This document shows, in pieces, positions 17,420 through 26,187 of a stretch of DNA of 64,000 nucleotides. Each line of letters begins with the position of its first letter. The first letter of the stretch is position 1. Position numbers and translations under genes: made by a program. Source of the DNA: Candidatus Zymogenus saltonus (GTDB lineage Bacteria > Desulfobacterota > Zymogenia > Zymogenales > Zymogenaceae); assembly GCA_016929395.1 (NCBI GenBank), contig JAFGIX010000057.1, positions 1-64,000 of the forward strand, in the 5' to 3' direction. The notes under the pieces were generated by a model. That model was given only the letters and a program-made list of their open reading frames with translations. It had not been told where the DNA came from and did not search any database.

Positions 17420-18723
17420 AGAAAAGCGTGAAGGACAGGGTCTCCATCGTAACGCTTGGGTGCAAGGTAAACTACACGGAGAGTGTGGAGATCTCGGATA
17501 AATTGATTGAGAGGGGCTATCGGGTTTACCACGGACTCAATCCCTCAGACCTCGTCATCGTAAACGGATGCACGGTGACGTCGAAGGCCGATTACCAATC
17601 AAGACAGGCGATAAGGAGGGCGAACAGGGAGATTCCGGGAACGCCCGTGATGGTGATCGGATGCGGGGCCGCCGTGCACCCGGAGAAGATGGAGGCCGCG
17701 GGAGAGGTGGCGTCCGCACACCCGGTACGGGATGTGGATAGTATCTGCGATACGGTGTCATCCCTTATCGGCAGCCCGGCAAAAAGCGATTCAGGCCCCG
17801 AATTCAAAGGGAGGACGAGGGCCTTTTTGAAAATACAGGACGGCTGCGACTCCTTCTGCACCTACTGCATCGTGCCGTACGCCAGGGGGAGGGAGCGAAG
17901 TGTCGATACGGGGGAGGTCATCGATCGAATCGAGAGATTCGTCGATAAGGGATACAAGGAGATCGTCCTTGTGGGGATCAACCTCGGCAGATACGGGGCG
18001 GGTCTCAACGGTGGGAAAAGGGGAGGGGGGGGGAGAGTAAATCTGGCCTTCCTCCTCGAATCGATAGTAAGGAAAGATTTGCCGATCAGGATAAGGCTGA
18101 GCTCCATCGAGCCTGTTGATCTGACGACGGATCTCGTATCGGTAATCTCGGAGTCGAAAAAGGTCGCTCCGCATCTCCACGTCCCTCTCCAGAGCGGCGA
18201 CAATTCCATCCTGAAGGCGATGGGAAGGCCTTATACCCCCGACCATTTTATCGAGAGGGTGAACGAGGCCGTGAGCGCTTTTTCGGAAAGCCGAGGCGGG
18301 ATCGCCCCGTCCCTCGGCGTCGACGTGATGGTCGGTTTTCCGGGAGAGGGAGAGGAGCAGTTTGAAAACACAATTAAGACGCTAAGGGAGATTCCCGCAA
18401 CGTACCTTCACGTCTTTCCATACTCCTTAAGGCCAAAGACTCCCGCATCAAAGATGAGGGGGCAGGTCAGGGGCGATATAAAGAGGGAGAGGGTCAGGCG
18501 CCTGAAGGGGCTGGACGCGGAGATGAGATCGAGATATATGGGGTCGGCCGTCGGAAAAATGCTCACCGTCCTCGGGGAGAGGTGTTTGGACGGGCTCCTT
18601 ACTGGAAAATCGGAGAACTACCTGAAGGTCTCCTTTCGGGGGAAACCGGAGGAGACAAACCGTTTTTTTGATGTAAAAATAGAGAGTGTCTCAAGGGACG
18701 GGCTTTATGGAGAAAGAGCTTAA
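17416..18723 (+). CDS. mtaB: MtaB-type tRNA t6A methylthiotransferase
   Basis: Radical SAM methylthiotransferase of 435 residues, predicted to convert t6A37 to ms2t6A37 in tRNAs reading ANN codons. The N-terminal domain has TLGCKVNYTE (C16), the motif that marks MtaB rather than MiaB, with auxiliary-cluster C52 and C83. The radical SAM cluster is C144-x3-C148-x2-C151 (GCDSFCTYC). It starts at GTG overlapping the mnmA stop. A low-complexity Gly stretch (GGKRGGGGRVN, about 200-210) interrupts the barrel region. RimO is less likely, given GCKVN and the tRNA-modification context. Confidence 0.9.
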   Translation: MKKSVKDRVSIVTLGCKVNYTESVEISDKLIERGYRVYHGLNPSDLVIVNGCTVTSKADYQSRQAIRRANREIPGTPVMVIGCGAAVHPEKMEAAGEVASAHPVRDVDSICDTVSSLIGSPAKSDSGPEFKGRTRAFLKIQDGCDSFCTYCIVPYARGRERSVDTGEVIDRIERFVDKGYKEIVLVGINLGRYGAGLNGGKRGGGGRVNLAFLLESIVRKDLPIRIRLSSIEPVDLTTDLVSVISESKKVAPHLHVPLQSGDNSILKAMGRPYTPDHFIERVNEAVSAFSESRGGIAPSLGVDVMVGFPGEGEEQFENTIKTLREIPATYLHVFPYSLRPKTPASKMRGQVRGDIKRERVRRLKGLDAEMRSRYMGSAVGKMLTVLGERCLDGLLTGKSENYLKVSFRGKPEETNRFFDVKIESVSRDGLYGERA

Positions 18724-19384
18724 AGAACTGGAAGATATGATTAAATACACCTTCAGGGACAAGGACCTCCTGAGGCTTTCCCTCACACACAGCTCTTATG
18801 TGAAAGGGGAGGATGTCTTTGGAAACGAGAGGCTGGAGTTCGTCGGGGACGCGATTCTTGACCTTGTGATCGCAAAGGCGCTCTTCGAGCTTTATCCCGA
18901 TAGGGACGAGGGGTGGCTTACACAGGTAAGGTCGGGCTTGGTGGACGATCAGACCCTTTTTGCGAAGGCCGAATCGCTTGGTCTTGGGGAATACATCGTT
19001 TTGGGCAAGGGAGAGGCTTCTCAGGGCGGCAGGACAAAACCCTCGATACTCTCCGGCGCCTACGAGTCCCTTGTCGGTGCCATCTTTTTGGACGGTGGAT
19101 ACGAAGCTTGCGAATCTTTTGTAAAAAGCGAGTTTCAGAGCGTCTTGATAGTCGATGACGACCACGACCCCAAAAACGCAAAGTCGGTGCTCCAAGAGAT
19201 CGTGCAGAAGGAATCGGGCGACCTCCCGAAATACGAGGTGATATCGGAAGAGGGGCCTGATCACAAGAGGAAATTTGTCGTAGCGGTTTATATAGACGGA
19301 GTGGAAAAGGGAAGGGGGGAGGGGAGGAGCAAAAAGGAGGCGGAGATGGCCGCCGCATCCTCCGCCCTCGATATTGAAGAATGA
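18707..19384 (+). CDS. rnc: ribonuclease III
   Basis: Double-stranded RNA endonuclease of about 225 residues for rRNA processing. The signature NERLEFVGDAILDLV spans residues 40-54 (E41, E44, D48), and a C-terminal dsRNA-binding domain covers about 155-222. I choose ATG 18707, with AAGGG 9 bases upstream; a GTG at 18686 would add 7 residues. Oddity: the segment aligning with E. coli ILADTVEAL reads ILSGAYESL, so the metal-binding Asp (E. coli D114) appears to be G117, while the partner Glu (E120) is kept. The gene overlaps mtaB and the following radical SAM gene. Confidence 0.93.
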   Translation: MEKELKELEDMIKYTFRDKDLLRLSLTHSSYVKGEDVFGNERLEFVGDAILDLVIAKALFELYPDRDEGWLTQVRSGLVDDQTLFAKAESLGLGEYIVLGKGEASQGGRTKPSILSGAYESLVGAIFLDGGYEACESFVKSEFQSVLIVDDDHDPKNAKSVLQEIVQKESGDLPKYEVISEEGPDHKRKFVVAVYIDGVEKGRGEGRSKKEAEMAAASSALDIEE

Positions 19385-20403
19385 AGCGTCTCAAGAGATT
19401 TATCATACCGATATTTATTCCGAATGCGGGGTGCCCCCATCTTTGTGTCTTTTGCGATCAGAAAGAGGTGACCGGATTCAGATCGAACAAGGTAAACGCA
19501 AAGACGATATACGACACCGTAAACGGCTACCTCGACACGAGACCGGATTGGGAAGATGAGGTGGAGCTTGCCTATTTCGGGGGGAGCTTCACCTCGCTTT
19601 CGATGAAGAGGCAAAATGAGCTTCTCAAGGCGGGCTTCGACCTGATAGAAAAGGGGCTTGTCGATTGCCTTAGACTCTCCACCCGCCCCGACTCTATAAG
19701 CGAGAGGGTGCTCGAAAATCTCTTGTCTCATGGGGTCAGGACGGTCGAGATCGGCGTGCAGTCAATGGTGGATGAAATCTTGAAAAATGCAAACAGGGGA
19801 CACACTGCCGAGGACACGATCAGGGCGGTCGAGCTCATTTCCAAATATCCCCTTTCCTGGATAGCCCAGATGATGCCCGGTCTTCCTGGGGACACCGAGG
19901 AGACGGTCCTATACACGGGCAGAAAGGTGGCGGAGTTAAAGCCCGATGGGGTGAGGATCTACCCGACCTTGGTCGTAAAGGGAACCGAGCTGGAGAGGCT
20001 TTACAGGGCGGGCAAGTATCAACCCGCCTCCATTGACGACATGATTTCGATCCTGAAGAAGCTGGTTCTACTGTTTGACGGGGAGTCGATCCCTATAATA
20101 AGGATTGGCCTGAAGCCTTCAAAGGAGCTCGAGGAGAGCGTAATCTCGGGGCCGTATCATCCATCCATCGGGGCATTGGTTTTGGAATCTATCATGTATG
20201 ACAGGATGTCATCTGCGGTTGGGGAATTGAGATTCATCCCCGATCCCCTTACAATAAGGGTAAACCCGAGCCGCATATCGACAGCCGTCGGGAACAACAA
20301 GATTAACATTATCAACCTGAAACGGGAATACAAGCTTAAAGGTCTAAAGGTTATGCAGGATGAAAAACTGAGAGAGGGAGAGGTGGCAATCGATGGCATA
20401 TAG
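19381..20403 (+). CDS. Elp3-like radical SAM protein (no acetyltransferase domain)
   Basis: Radical SAM protein of 340 residues related to the Elp3/COG1243 barrel. The cluster motif is C18-x3-C22-x2-C25 (GCPHLCVFC), preceded by IIPIFIPNAG. Other barrel motifs are ELAYFGGSFTSLS, RLSTRPDSI, VEIGVQSM and MMPGLPGDT. The C-terminal histone-acetyltransferase-like domain of true Elp3 is missing, since the chain ends about 100 residues after the barrel. A neighbour of rnc, era and der, it may modify tRNA or another RNA; the substrate is unknown. The ATG overlaps the rnc stop (ATGA). Confidence 0.87.
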   Translation: MKRLKRFIIPIFIPNAGCPHLCVFCDQKEVTGFRSNKVNAKTIYDTVNGYLDTRPDWEDEVELAYFGGSFTSLSMKRQNELLKAGFDLIEKGLVDCLRLSTRPDSISERVLENLLSHGVRTVEIGVQSMVDEILKNANRGHTAEDTIRAVELISKYPLSWIAQMMPGLPGDTEETVLYTGRKVAELKPDGVRIYPTLVVKGTELERLYRAGKYQPASIDDMISILKKLVLLFDGESIPIIRIGLKPSKELEESVISGPYHPSIGALVLESIMYDRMSSAVGELRFIPDPLTIRVNPSRISTAVGNNKINIINLKREYKLKGLKVMQDEKLREGEVAIDGI

Positions 20404-21337
20404 GTGCGGCTTCATAGTCCTGATGGGGAGGACGAACGTAGGAAAGTCCACGCTGATGAACAGGCTCCTGAGCGAGAAGGTGTCCATCATCTCGCCCAAG
20501 CCCCAGACGACGCGAAACAGGATCATGGGGATATTGACGGAGGGCAAAAACCAGATGATCTTTGTCGACACCCCCGGCATACACAAGGGGGAAAAGTCGC
20601 TCAATAAATTCATGAACAGGACCGCCAGAGAAGCCGCGGTCGACTCGGACATACTGGTTCTGATGATAGACGTGTCAAGGGAATTGGAGAGGAAGCTCGA
20701 ACACGACGAGGACATATCGGAAGACAAGCTTCTTCATCCGATCGACGTTGAGATGATCAAGGGCCTTTCGGGTCAGGGGCCGCCCAGGATACTCCTCATC
20801 AACAAGATAGACACGATCTCAAAATCGGCGGTTCTCCCCATAATGGAGTGGGTCGACACGCTTTCCATCTTCGATGTCATCGTTCCGATTTCCGCCCTTA
20901 GCGGGGACGGGATAGTTGAGTTTAAATCGGAGATTCTAAGACTTCTTCCCGAATCCCCGCACCTCTTTCCCGATGACGACCTCACCGATCAGAGCGAGCG
21001 GTTCATAGCTGAAGAGATCATAAGGGAGAAGGTATTTCAGCTTACAAAGCAGGAGATACCATACTCGACGGCCGTCGTCGTCGAGCAATTTTCCGAGGAT
21101 ATCGAAAGAGAGGACGGGGGACTTCTTTCAATCTCCGCCTTAATCTATGTGGAGAAGGAGTCACAAAAGGGGATCGTGATAGGAAAGGGGGGAGCGATGA
21201 TTAAAAAGATAGGGACAAAGGCGAGGGAAGACCTGGAGCTGTTTTTTGAAACAAAGGTCTTTTTGGATGTCAGGGTAAAGGTGTTGAAGGACTGGTCGAA
21301 GAGGGAAGACGGGATAAAGAAAATGGGGTACAGATAG
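20393..21337 (+). CDS. era: GTPase Era
   Basis: Essential 16S rRNA/30S maturation GTPase of 314 residues. G motifs: GRTNVGKS (12-19), the switch region SPKPQTTRNRI, DTPGIH and NKID. The C-terminal KH domain contains the RNA-binding signature GIVIGKGGAMIKKIG. It overlaps the radical SAM gene by 11 bases and directly abuts der. The pairing with rnc follows the widespread rnc-era linkage, since both act on pre-rRNA. Confidence 0.96.
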   Translation: MAYRCGFIVLMGRTNVGKSTLMNRLLSEKVSIISPKPQTTRNRIMGILTEGKNQMIFVDTPGIHKGEKSLNKFMNRTAREAAVDSDILVLMIDVSRELERKLEHDEDISEDKLLHPIDVEMIKGLSGQGPPRILLINKIDTISKSAVLPIMEWVDTLSIFDVIVPISALSGDGIVEFKSEILRLLPESPHLFPDDDLTDQSERFIAEEIIREKVFQLTKQEIPYSTAVVVEQFSEDIEREDGGLLSISALIYVEKESQKGIVIGKGGAMIKKIGTKAREDLELFFETKVFLDVRVKVLKDWSKREDGIKKMGYR

Positions 21338-22663
21338 ATGACAGCTCAGCGAAAAAAGATACTTGCGATCGTGGGAAGGCCGAACGTTGGTAAATCGACC
21401 CTCTTCAACAGACTTTTGGGGAGCAAAAGGGCCATCGTAGAGGACATCCCCGGGGTCACCAGGGACAGGATATACGCAGAGGCATCCTGGGATGATTGCG
21501 TGTATATCCTGATGGACACGGGGGGGCTTTTGCCCAAGACAGAAACGGTTATCGAGAAGGGAGTGGATACGATGGCCAGGCTTGCCGTGGAAGAAGCGGA
21601 TGTTGTGCTTTTCCTTATGGACGGCAGGGAGGGGCTCCACCCCAACGACAGTGATGTCTTTGGTATTCTGAGAAGATCGGGAAAACCGGTGTTTCCGGTT
21701 GTAAACAAGATAGACGGCCCGAGACAGGAAGGCGACCTCTACGAGTTCTACGGGCTGGGCGTTGATAATCTCTATCCCGTCTCGGCACAGCACAAGCTGG
21801 GGATAGGCGGGTTAATGGATGATGTTGTCGAGCACCTGACTTCAGAAAAGGCAACGGAAGACCAAGACCCAAGGATAAAAAGGGTGGCCGTGGTGGGGAG
21901 GCCCAACGTGGGGAAGTCCTCTCTTGTCAACAGGCTCTTGGGATATGAGAGGGTTCTCGTGGACGAAGTCCCGGGGACCACGAGAGACTCCGTTGATACA
22001 AAGATAGTCAAAGACGGGAATCCTTATATAATTATCGATACGGCGGGGATCAGGAGAAAGAGCAGGATCTCATTTATAGTAGAGAGATTCAGTGTTGTTG
22101 AATCGCTGAAGAGCATAGACAGGTCTGATGTGGCCCTCATAATGCTGGACGCTTTGGAGGGAGCGACTGATCAGGACAAGAGGGTGGCGGGATTTGTCCA
22201 CGAGAAGGGGAAGGGCGCGGTCATCCTTGTAAACAAGTGGGACCTTATTGAGAAAGACAACGAGACCGCGGGAAGGCACGCAGTTTCGATACTTGAAGAC
22301 ATGAAACAGATCGCCTATGCCCCACTGATTTTTATTTCCGCGGTTACCGGGAAGAACCTTCACAGAATATTTTCCGCCGTGGATTCCGTTTTTGAAGAGA
22401 GGGGAAAGCGTATCGTAACGGCCGAGTTGAACTCATTTTTTGAAACGGTCAAAAAGGAGCACTCACCGCCCTTTCACAGGGGCCGGGAAGTGAAGCTTTA
22501 CTATATTACACAGGTCGGGAAATCACCCCCGAGGTTTGTCATTTTTACCAATAACCCGAAGGGGATAAAACCTTCATACGAGAGGTATATAGTAAATCGT
22601 CTTCGAGAACGCTACGGTTTTTCAGGAACGCCCATAAAGGTTTTCTTCAGAAAAAGAGATTGA
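21338..22663 (+). CDS. der: GTPase Der (EngA)
   Basis: Double-GTPase of 441 residues required for 50S ribosome assembly. Two full GTP-binding domains are visible, with GRPNVGKS at 13-20 and again at 187-194, and a KH-like C-terminal domain (from about 355). NKID and NKWD are the two G4 motifs. The ATG follows the era stop without a gap. It is the last gene of the operon that starts at about 13.8 kb; no rho-independent terminator is obvious in the 113-base gap that follows, which instead carries the next promoter. Confidence 0.96.
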   Translation: MTAQRKKILAIVGRPNVGKSTLFNRLLGSKRAIVEDIPGVTRDRIYAEASWDDCVYILMDTGGLLPKTETVIEKGVDTMARLAVEEADVVLFLMDGREGLHPNDSDVFGILRRSGKPVFPVVNKIDGPRQEGDLYEFYGLGVDNLYPVSAQHKLGIGGLMDDVVEHLTSEKATEDQDPRIKRVAVVGRPNVGKSSLVNRLLGYERVLVDEVPGTTRDSVDTKIVKDGNPYIIIDTAGIRRKSRISFIVERFSVVESLKSIDRSDVALIMLDALEGATDQDKRVAGFVHEKGKGAVILVNKWDLIEKDNETAGRHAVSILEDMKQIAYAPLIFISAVTGKNLHRIFSAVDSVFEERGKRIVTAELNSFFETVKKEHSPPFHRGREVKLYYITQVGKSPPRFVIFTNNPKGIKPSYERYIVNRLRERYGFSGTPIKVFFRKRD

Positions 22664-22703
22664 TTTCTCCAGACATATATGATATATTTGTACGAATTAA
22701 TCC

Positions 22704-22731
22704 TTGACAAATTTCATTTTTTGATTAGAAT
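22704..22731 (+). promoter_or_regulatory. promoter of liv operon 1
   Basis: TTGACA (22704-22709) and TAGAAT (22726-22731) with a 16-base spacer precede livK by about 45 bases. The ribosome-binding site GGAGGA (22765-22770) lies 6 bases before the ATG at 22777, consistent with a highly expressed binding protein. Confidence 0.6.
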
Positions 22732-22776
22732 TAGTCATTAAGAGGTCAGTTTTTTCCCTTTAATGGAGGATAAAAT

Positions 22777-23967
22777 ATGAAGAAACTGTTGAATTTTAGA
22801 CTTCTGATTTTTATTTCGATCCTCGCAATATCGTCCGCGCTTATTTTTGCGGCCTGCGAGAAAAAACCGGAACCGGCCACCGGACCCGAAGAGGCAACCG
22901 GTCCGATCAAGATCGGCTTTGCCGGGCCCATGTCCGGTGACGCCGCAGCATACGGCGAAATCATCAGAAACGGCATAATGATGAAGATCGAGGAAATCAA
23001 CGAAGCAGGCGGTATTAACGGAAGGATGCTCGAACTTGTTGTGGGCGATGAGCTCTGCGATCCGAAAGAGGCCGCGACTATTGCCCAGAAATTTGCGAGC
23101 GACAAAGAAATTTTGGCAGTTATCGGTCACGTATGCAGCTCCGCTACCTTGGCGGCCCTTCCCTACTACAAAGACGCGGGACTGCCAGCCGTATCGCCGA
23201 CGGCCACCAATGTGGACGTATGTAAAAAGAGCGAGTGGATGTTCAGGGATGTATACAGGGACGATTTCCAGGGCGAATTCATAGCCAAGTATGCCAAGGA
23301 GGTTCTGGGACTCAATACCGTAGCCGTGTTCCACGAGAACAACGATTACGCCATCGGCCTTATGGAGGCGTTTAAAAAGGGCGCGGAAGAGGTAGGCCTT
23401 GAAGTTGTCGGAGTCGAGTCTTACGTGAAGGATACGGTTGACTTCACCCCGCAGCTCACCAAGTTCAAGCATCTTGCACCGGACGGCATTTTTATTGCCG
23501 GATACTATCAGCAGGGCGGATTAATTTTAAATCAGGCTAAAAAGCTTGGTCTCACTTCTCAGTTCATGGGGGCTGACGGACTCAACAATCCTGAGCTTAT
23601 CGAGATTGCGGGCAAGGAAGCCTCTGAAGGATTCATTGCAAGCTCTCCCTTCGTATATGAAGCCGCCGGCGGTGAGGCCCTGAAGTTTAAAAAGGATTTC
23701 GAGGCAAAGTACGACGGCATGACTCCTGACTGGATGGCCGCCAACGGCTATGACGCTGTAGGCATAATCGCAAAGGCCATAGAGGAGTGCGGTGCCGACC
23801 GCGCCAAGATTCGCGAATGCCTTGCCGGAATGAACACTGAAGAAAAGGGTTACAAGGGAATCACCGGAGTCACCTTTTTTGACGAAAACGGCGACTGCCT
23901 GAAACCTGCCTACGTAAGCATTATTAAAGCGGGGGAGTTTGTAGCAGCCGAAAAACAGATGTTTTAG
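22777..23967 (+). CDS. livK: branched-chain amino acid ABC transporter substrate-binding lipoprotein (system 1)
   Basis: Periplasmic-binding-protein type I of 396 residues, predicted to be a lipoprotein (signal ending LIFAAC, then EKKPEP). The mature start IKIGFAGPMSGDAAAYGE and EINEAGGINGRMLELVVGDE are typical of LivK/Peripla_BP_6 proteins. It delivers a hydrophobic amino acid or amide to the LivHM channel encoded next. The specificity cannot be read from the sequence. The gene leads the operon and is separated from livH by a stem-loop that may protect its mRNA and set high expression. Confidence 0.92.
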   Translation: MKKLLNFRLLIFISILAISSALIFAACEKKPEPATGPEEATGPIKIGFAGPMSGDAAAYGEIIRNGIMMKIEEINEAGGINGRMLELVVGDELCDPKEAATIAQKFASDKEILAVIGHVCSSATLAALPYYKDAGLPAVSPTATNVDVCKKSEWMFRDVYRDDFQGEFIAKYAKEVLGLNTVAVFHENNDYAIGLMEAFKKGAEEVGLEVVGVESYVKDTVDFTPQLTKFKHLAPDGIFIAGYYQQGGLILNQAKKLGLTSQFMGADGLNNPELIEIAGKEASEGFIASSPFVYEAAGGEALKFKKDFEAKYDGMTPDWMAANGYDAVGIIAKAIEECGADRAKIRECLAGMNTEEKGYKGITGVTFFDENGDCLKPAYVSIIKAGEFVAAEKQMF

Positions 23968-23994
23968 ATCTTTTAGATTTATATCATCGAGGGT

Positions 23995-24023
23995 GGGGGA
24001 GGGCTAAATCAGAGCCCTCCCCC
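23995..24023 (+). terminator. intercistronic stem-loop between livK and livH
   Basis: Perfect 11-bp stem GGGGGAGGGCT (23995-24005) / AGCCCTCCCCC (24013-24023) with a 7-base loop, about 27 bases after the livK stop. No U-tract follows, so it is more likely an mRNA-stabilising or partial attenuation element than a full terminator. Confidence 0.7.
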
Positions 24024-24044
24024 AATTTATGAGAAGGAAGATGA

Positions 24045-24986
24045 ATGGGAATGGTCTTTGATCAACTTATAGGCAATTTTAAACTAGGTATCGACTATGC
24101 TATAGAGCAGCTGATAAACGGTATAAATATCGGCGGAATCTATGCCCTAATAGCGGTTGGCTATACCATGGTATACGGCATCATTGAGCTCATCAATTTC
24201 GCCCACGGCGAGATTTACATGCTGGGCGCATATATGGCCTTTACGTTTTATGTCATGCTGCATCTACCGTTTCCGATTGCGGTATTGTTGAGTATTTTCA
24301 CCTGTATGCTTTTGGGGATACTTCTTGAGTTTGTCGCATATCGCCCCTTAAGAAACGCCCCACGCCTTGCGGCCCTTATAACGGCCATAGGGGCATCCCT
24401 TTTTCTGCAGAATTTGGCACTGATTATTTGGGGGGGGATCCCCAAATCATTTCCCGAACAAACATTGCCCGACTTTTTTCAATCCCCTATTATCACGATA
24501 CACGGCAATGCGAACATATCCCTTTTGCAATACAACATTTTTTTTATTACGGTTTTTCTGATGCTGGGTCTTCATCTTTTGATCACAAGGACCAAGATCG
24601 GGACCGCAATGCGCGCATGTGCACAGGATAAAACAACCGCCTCCCTCATGGGCATAAACGTAAATCGCGTGATTACCTTTACCTTTGCCGTTGGATCGTC
24701 TCTTGGAGCCGTAGCGGGCATACTTGCGGGACTGTATTACAACATCATTAAACACACAATCGGCTATGTCGCGGGCGTAAAGGCGTTTGCGGCGGCCGTT
24801 CTCGGGGGAATAGGAAATGTCCCGGGGGCTATGCTGGGAGGCTTTGTCCTCGGAATCGCCGAGACATTTGGGGCCGGTTACATCTCCTCTCCATACAGGG
24901 ACGGAATTGCCTACGCCGTTATGATACTCGTGATTGTTTTCAGGCCATCCGGAATTTTAGGCAGGAAACAAACTGTGAAGGTGTAG
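24045..24986 (+). CDS. livH: branched-chain amino acid ABC permease LivH (system 1)
   Basis: Inner-membrane permease of 313 residues with about eight membrane helices. The LivH opening NGINIGGIYALIAVGYTMVYG and FAHGEIYMLGAYMAF are clear, as is the cytoplasmic EAA-like region GINVNRVITFTFAVGSSLG that contacts the ATPase. GAAGGAAG (24033-24040) precedes the ATG. It pairs with LivM in the translocation pore. Confidence 0.94.
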   Translation: MGMVFDQLIGNFKLGIDYAIEQLINGINIGGIYALIAVGYTMVYGIIELINFAHGEIYMLGAYMAFTFYVMLHLPFPIAVLLSIFTCMLLGILLEFVAYRPLRNAPRLAALITAIGASLFLQNLALIIWGGIPKSFPEQTLPDFFQSPIITIHGNANISLLQYNIFFITVFLMLGLHLLITRTKIGTAMRACAQDKTTASLMGINVNRVITFTFAVGSSLGAVAGILAGLYYNIIKHTIGYVAGVKAFAAAVLGGIGNVPGAMLGGFVLGIAETFGAGYISSPYRDGIAYAVMILVIVFRPSGILGRKQTVKV

Positions 24987-24989
24987 AGA

Positions 24990-26144
24990 ATGTTAAAGAG
25001 GATACCCAGATACAGTCCATTTAAAGACAAAGAGAAATTTTCTGCTATTTTTTCAGAGAATGTCAAATATTTCTACGTCGTGCTGTTTGTGCTTGCCTTT
25101 TTCATACCGGTCTTCATCCCAAATAAGTACGTAATACATACTTTTATCTCGGTTATGCTTTATATGGTGCTGGCCCTGGGACTCAACATAATACCCGGCT
25201 TCACGGGACTTTTAGACCTTGGGTATGTAGGCTTCTATGCGATCGGGGCATACACCGCGGCAACCATGACGTATCATTTAGGGACACTTGGCCCACCTTG
25301 GGGATTTTTGTCGAGTTTCTGGTTTATCCTGCCGATTGCCGCCCTTAACGGCGCCCTCTGGGGTATTCTTTTGGGCGTACCGACCCTGCGCCTGACGGGG
25401 GACTATTTTGCCATTGTGACGTTCGGATTTGCGTCCCTGGTGGAGTTGATTATTATAAATGAAATGTGGCTCACCAGAGGACCGATGGGGATCATAATGG
25501 ATCATAAGCCTGTCATGAATTTGGCTTTTATGTATCCTCTGACCAAACACTTTTTCGCAGAGCCGATACGTTTTACATTAGTTGGCGACGCACCTTTTTT
25601 CTACATTCTATTATCTATAGTAATAATTACAATAATAATCATGAATCGCCTTGAAGACTCCAGGCTCGGCAGGGCATGGTTCGCAATCAGGGAAGACGAG
25701 ATCGCCGCCGAGTGCAGCGGAATAAACATCATGAAATATAAGGTAATAGCATTCGCCATCAGCGCATCCTTCGGCGGATTGGCTGGGTCCGTCTTCGCAT
25801 TCTGGTTTATGTTCACGAGCCCGGAAAGCTTTAAATTTTGGGAGTCTATCCTGATACTCTGCATGGTGGTTTTGGGTGGAATGGGAAGCATACCGGGAGT
25901 TATTCTCGGGGCGCTTGTTCTGACCTCCCTTACGGAGGTCGTAAGGGAGTTACTTGATCCGTGGCCCGATCTTGTTCAAGCGAGGTTTTTAGTGTTTGGT
26001 GTGATATTAATCGTGATGATGCGGTTTAAGCCCGCAGGATTGATTCCGCTTTCGAGGGTCAAGAGAGAAATGGGATCAAGGGACAAATCGATAATAGACG
26101 CCATGAACGAGAGCTTTTACAAGTTCAAATCAGGTAAAGGATAG
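24990..26144 (+). CDS. livM: branched-chain amino acid ABC permease LivM (system 1)
   Basis: Second pore subunit, 384 residues. A cytoplasmic N-terminal extension of about 40 residues precedes the helices. The LivM motif LGLNIIPGFTGLLDLGYVGFYAIGAY is shortened here to its key part, LNIIPGFTGLLDLGYVGFY. Also visible are GDYFAIVTFGFASLVELI and the coupling loop GINIMKYKVIAFAISASFGG. It lies 3 bases after livH. Confidence 0.94.
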   Translation: MLKRIPRYSPFKDKEKFSAIFSENVKYFYVVLFVLAFFIPVFIPNKYVIHTFISVMLYMVLALGLNIIPGFTGLLDLGYVGFYAIGAYTAATMTYHLGTLGPPWGFLSSFWFILPIAALNGALWGILLGVPTLRLTGDYFAIVTFGFASLVELIIINEMWLTRGPMGIIMDHKPVMNLAFMYPLTKHFFAEPIRFTLVGDAPFFYILLSIVIITIIIMNRLEDSRLGRAWFAIREDEIAAECSGINIMKYKVIAFAISASFGGLAGSVFAFWFMFTSPESFKFWESILILCMVVLGGMGSIPGVILGALVLTSLTEVVRELLDPWPDLVQARFLVFGVILIVMMRFKPAGLIPLSRVKREMGSRDKSIIDAMNESFYKFKSGKG

Positions 26145-26187
26145 ATTATTTGGTCAGGGTCAATTGGTTTAGATTGCAAAGATAGTG

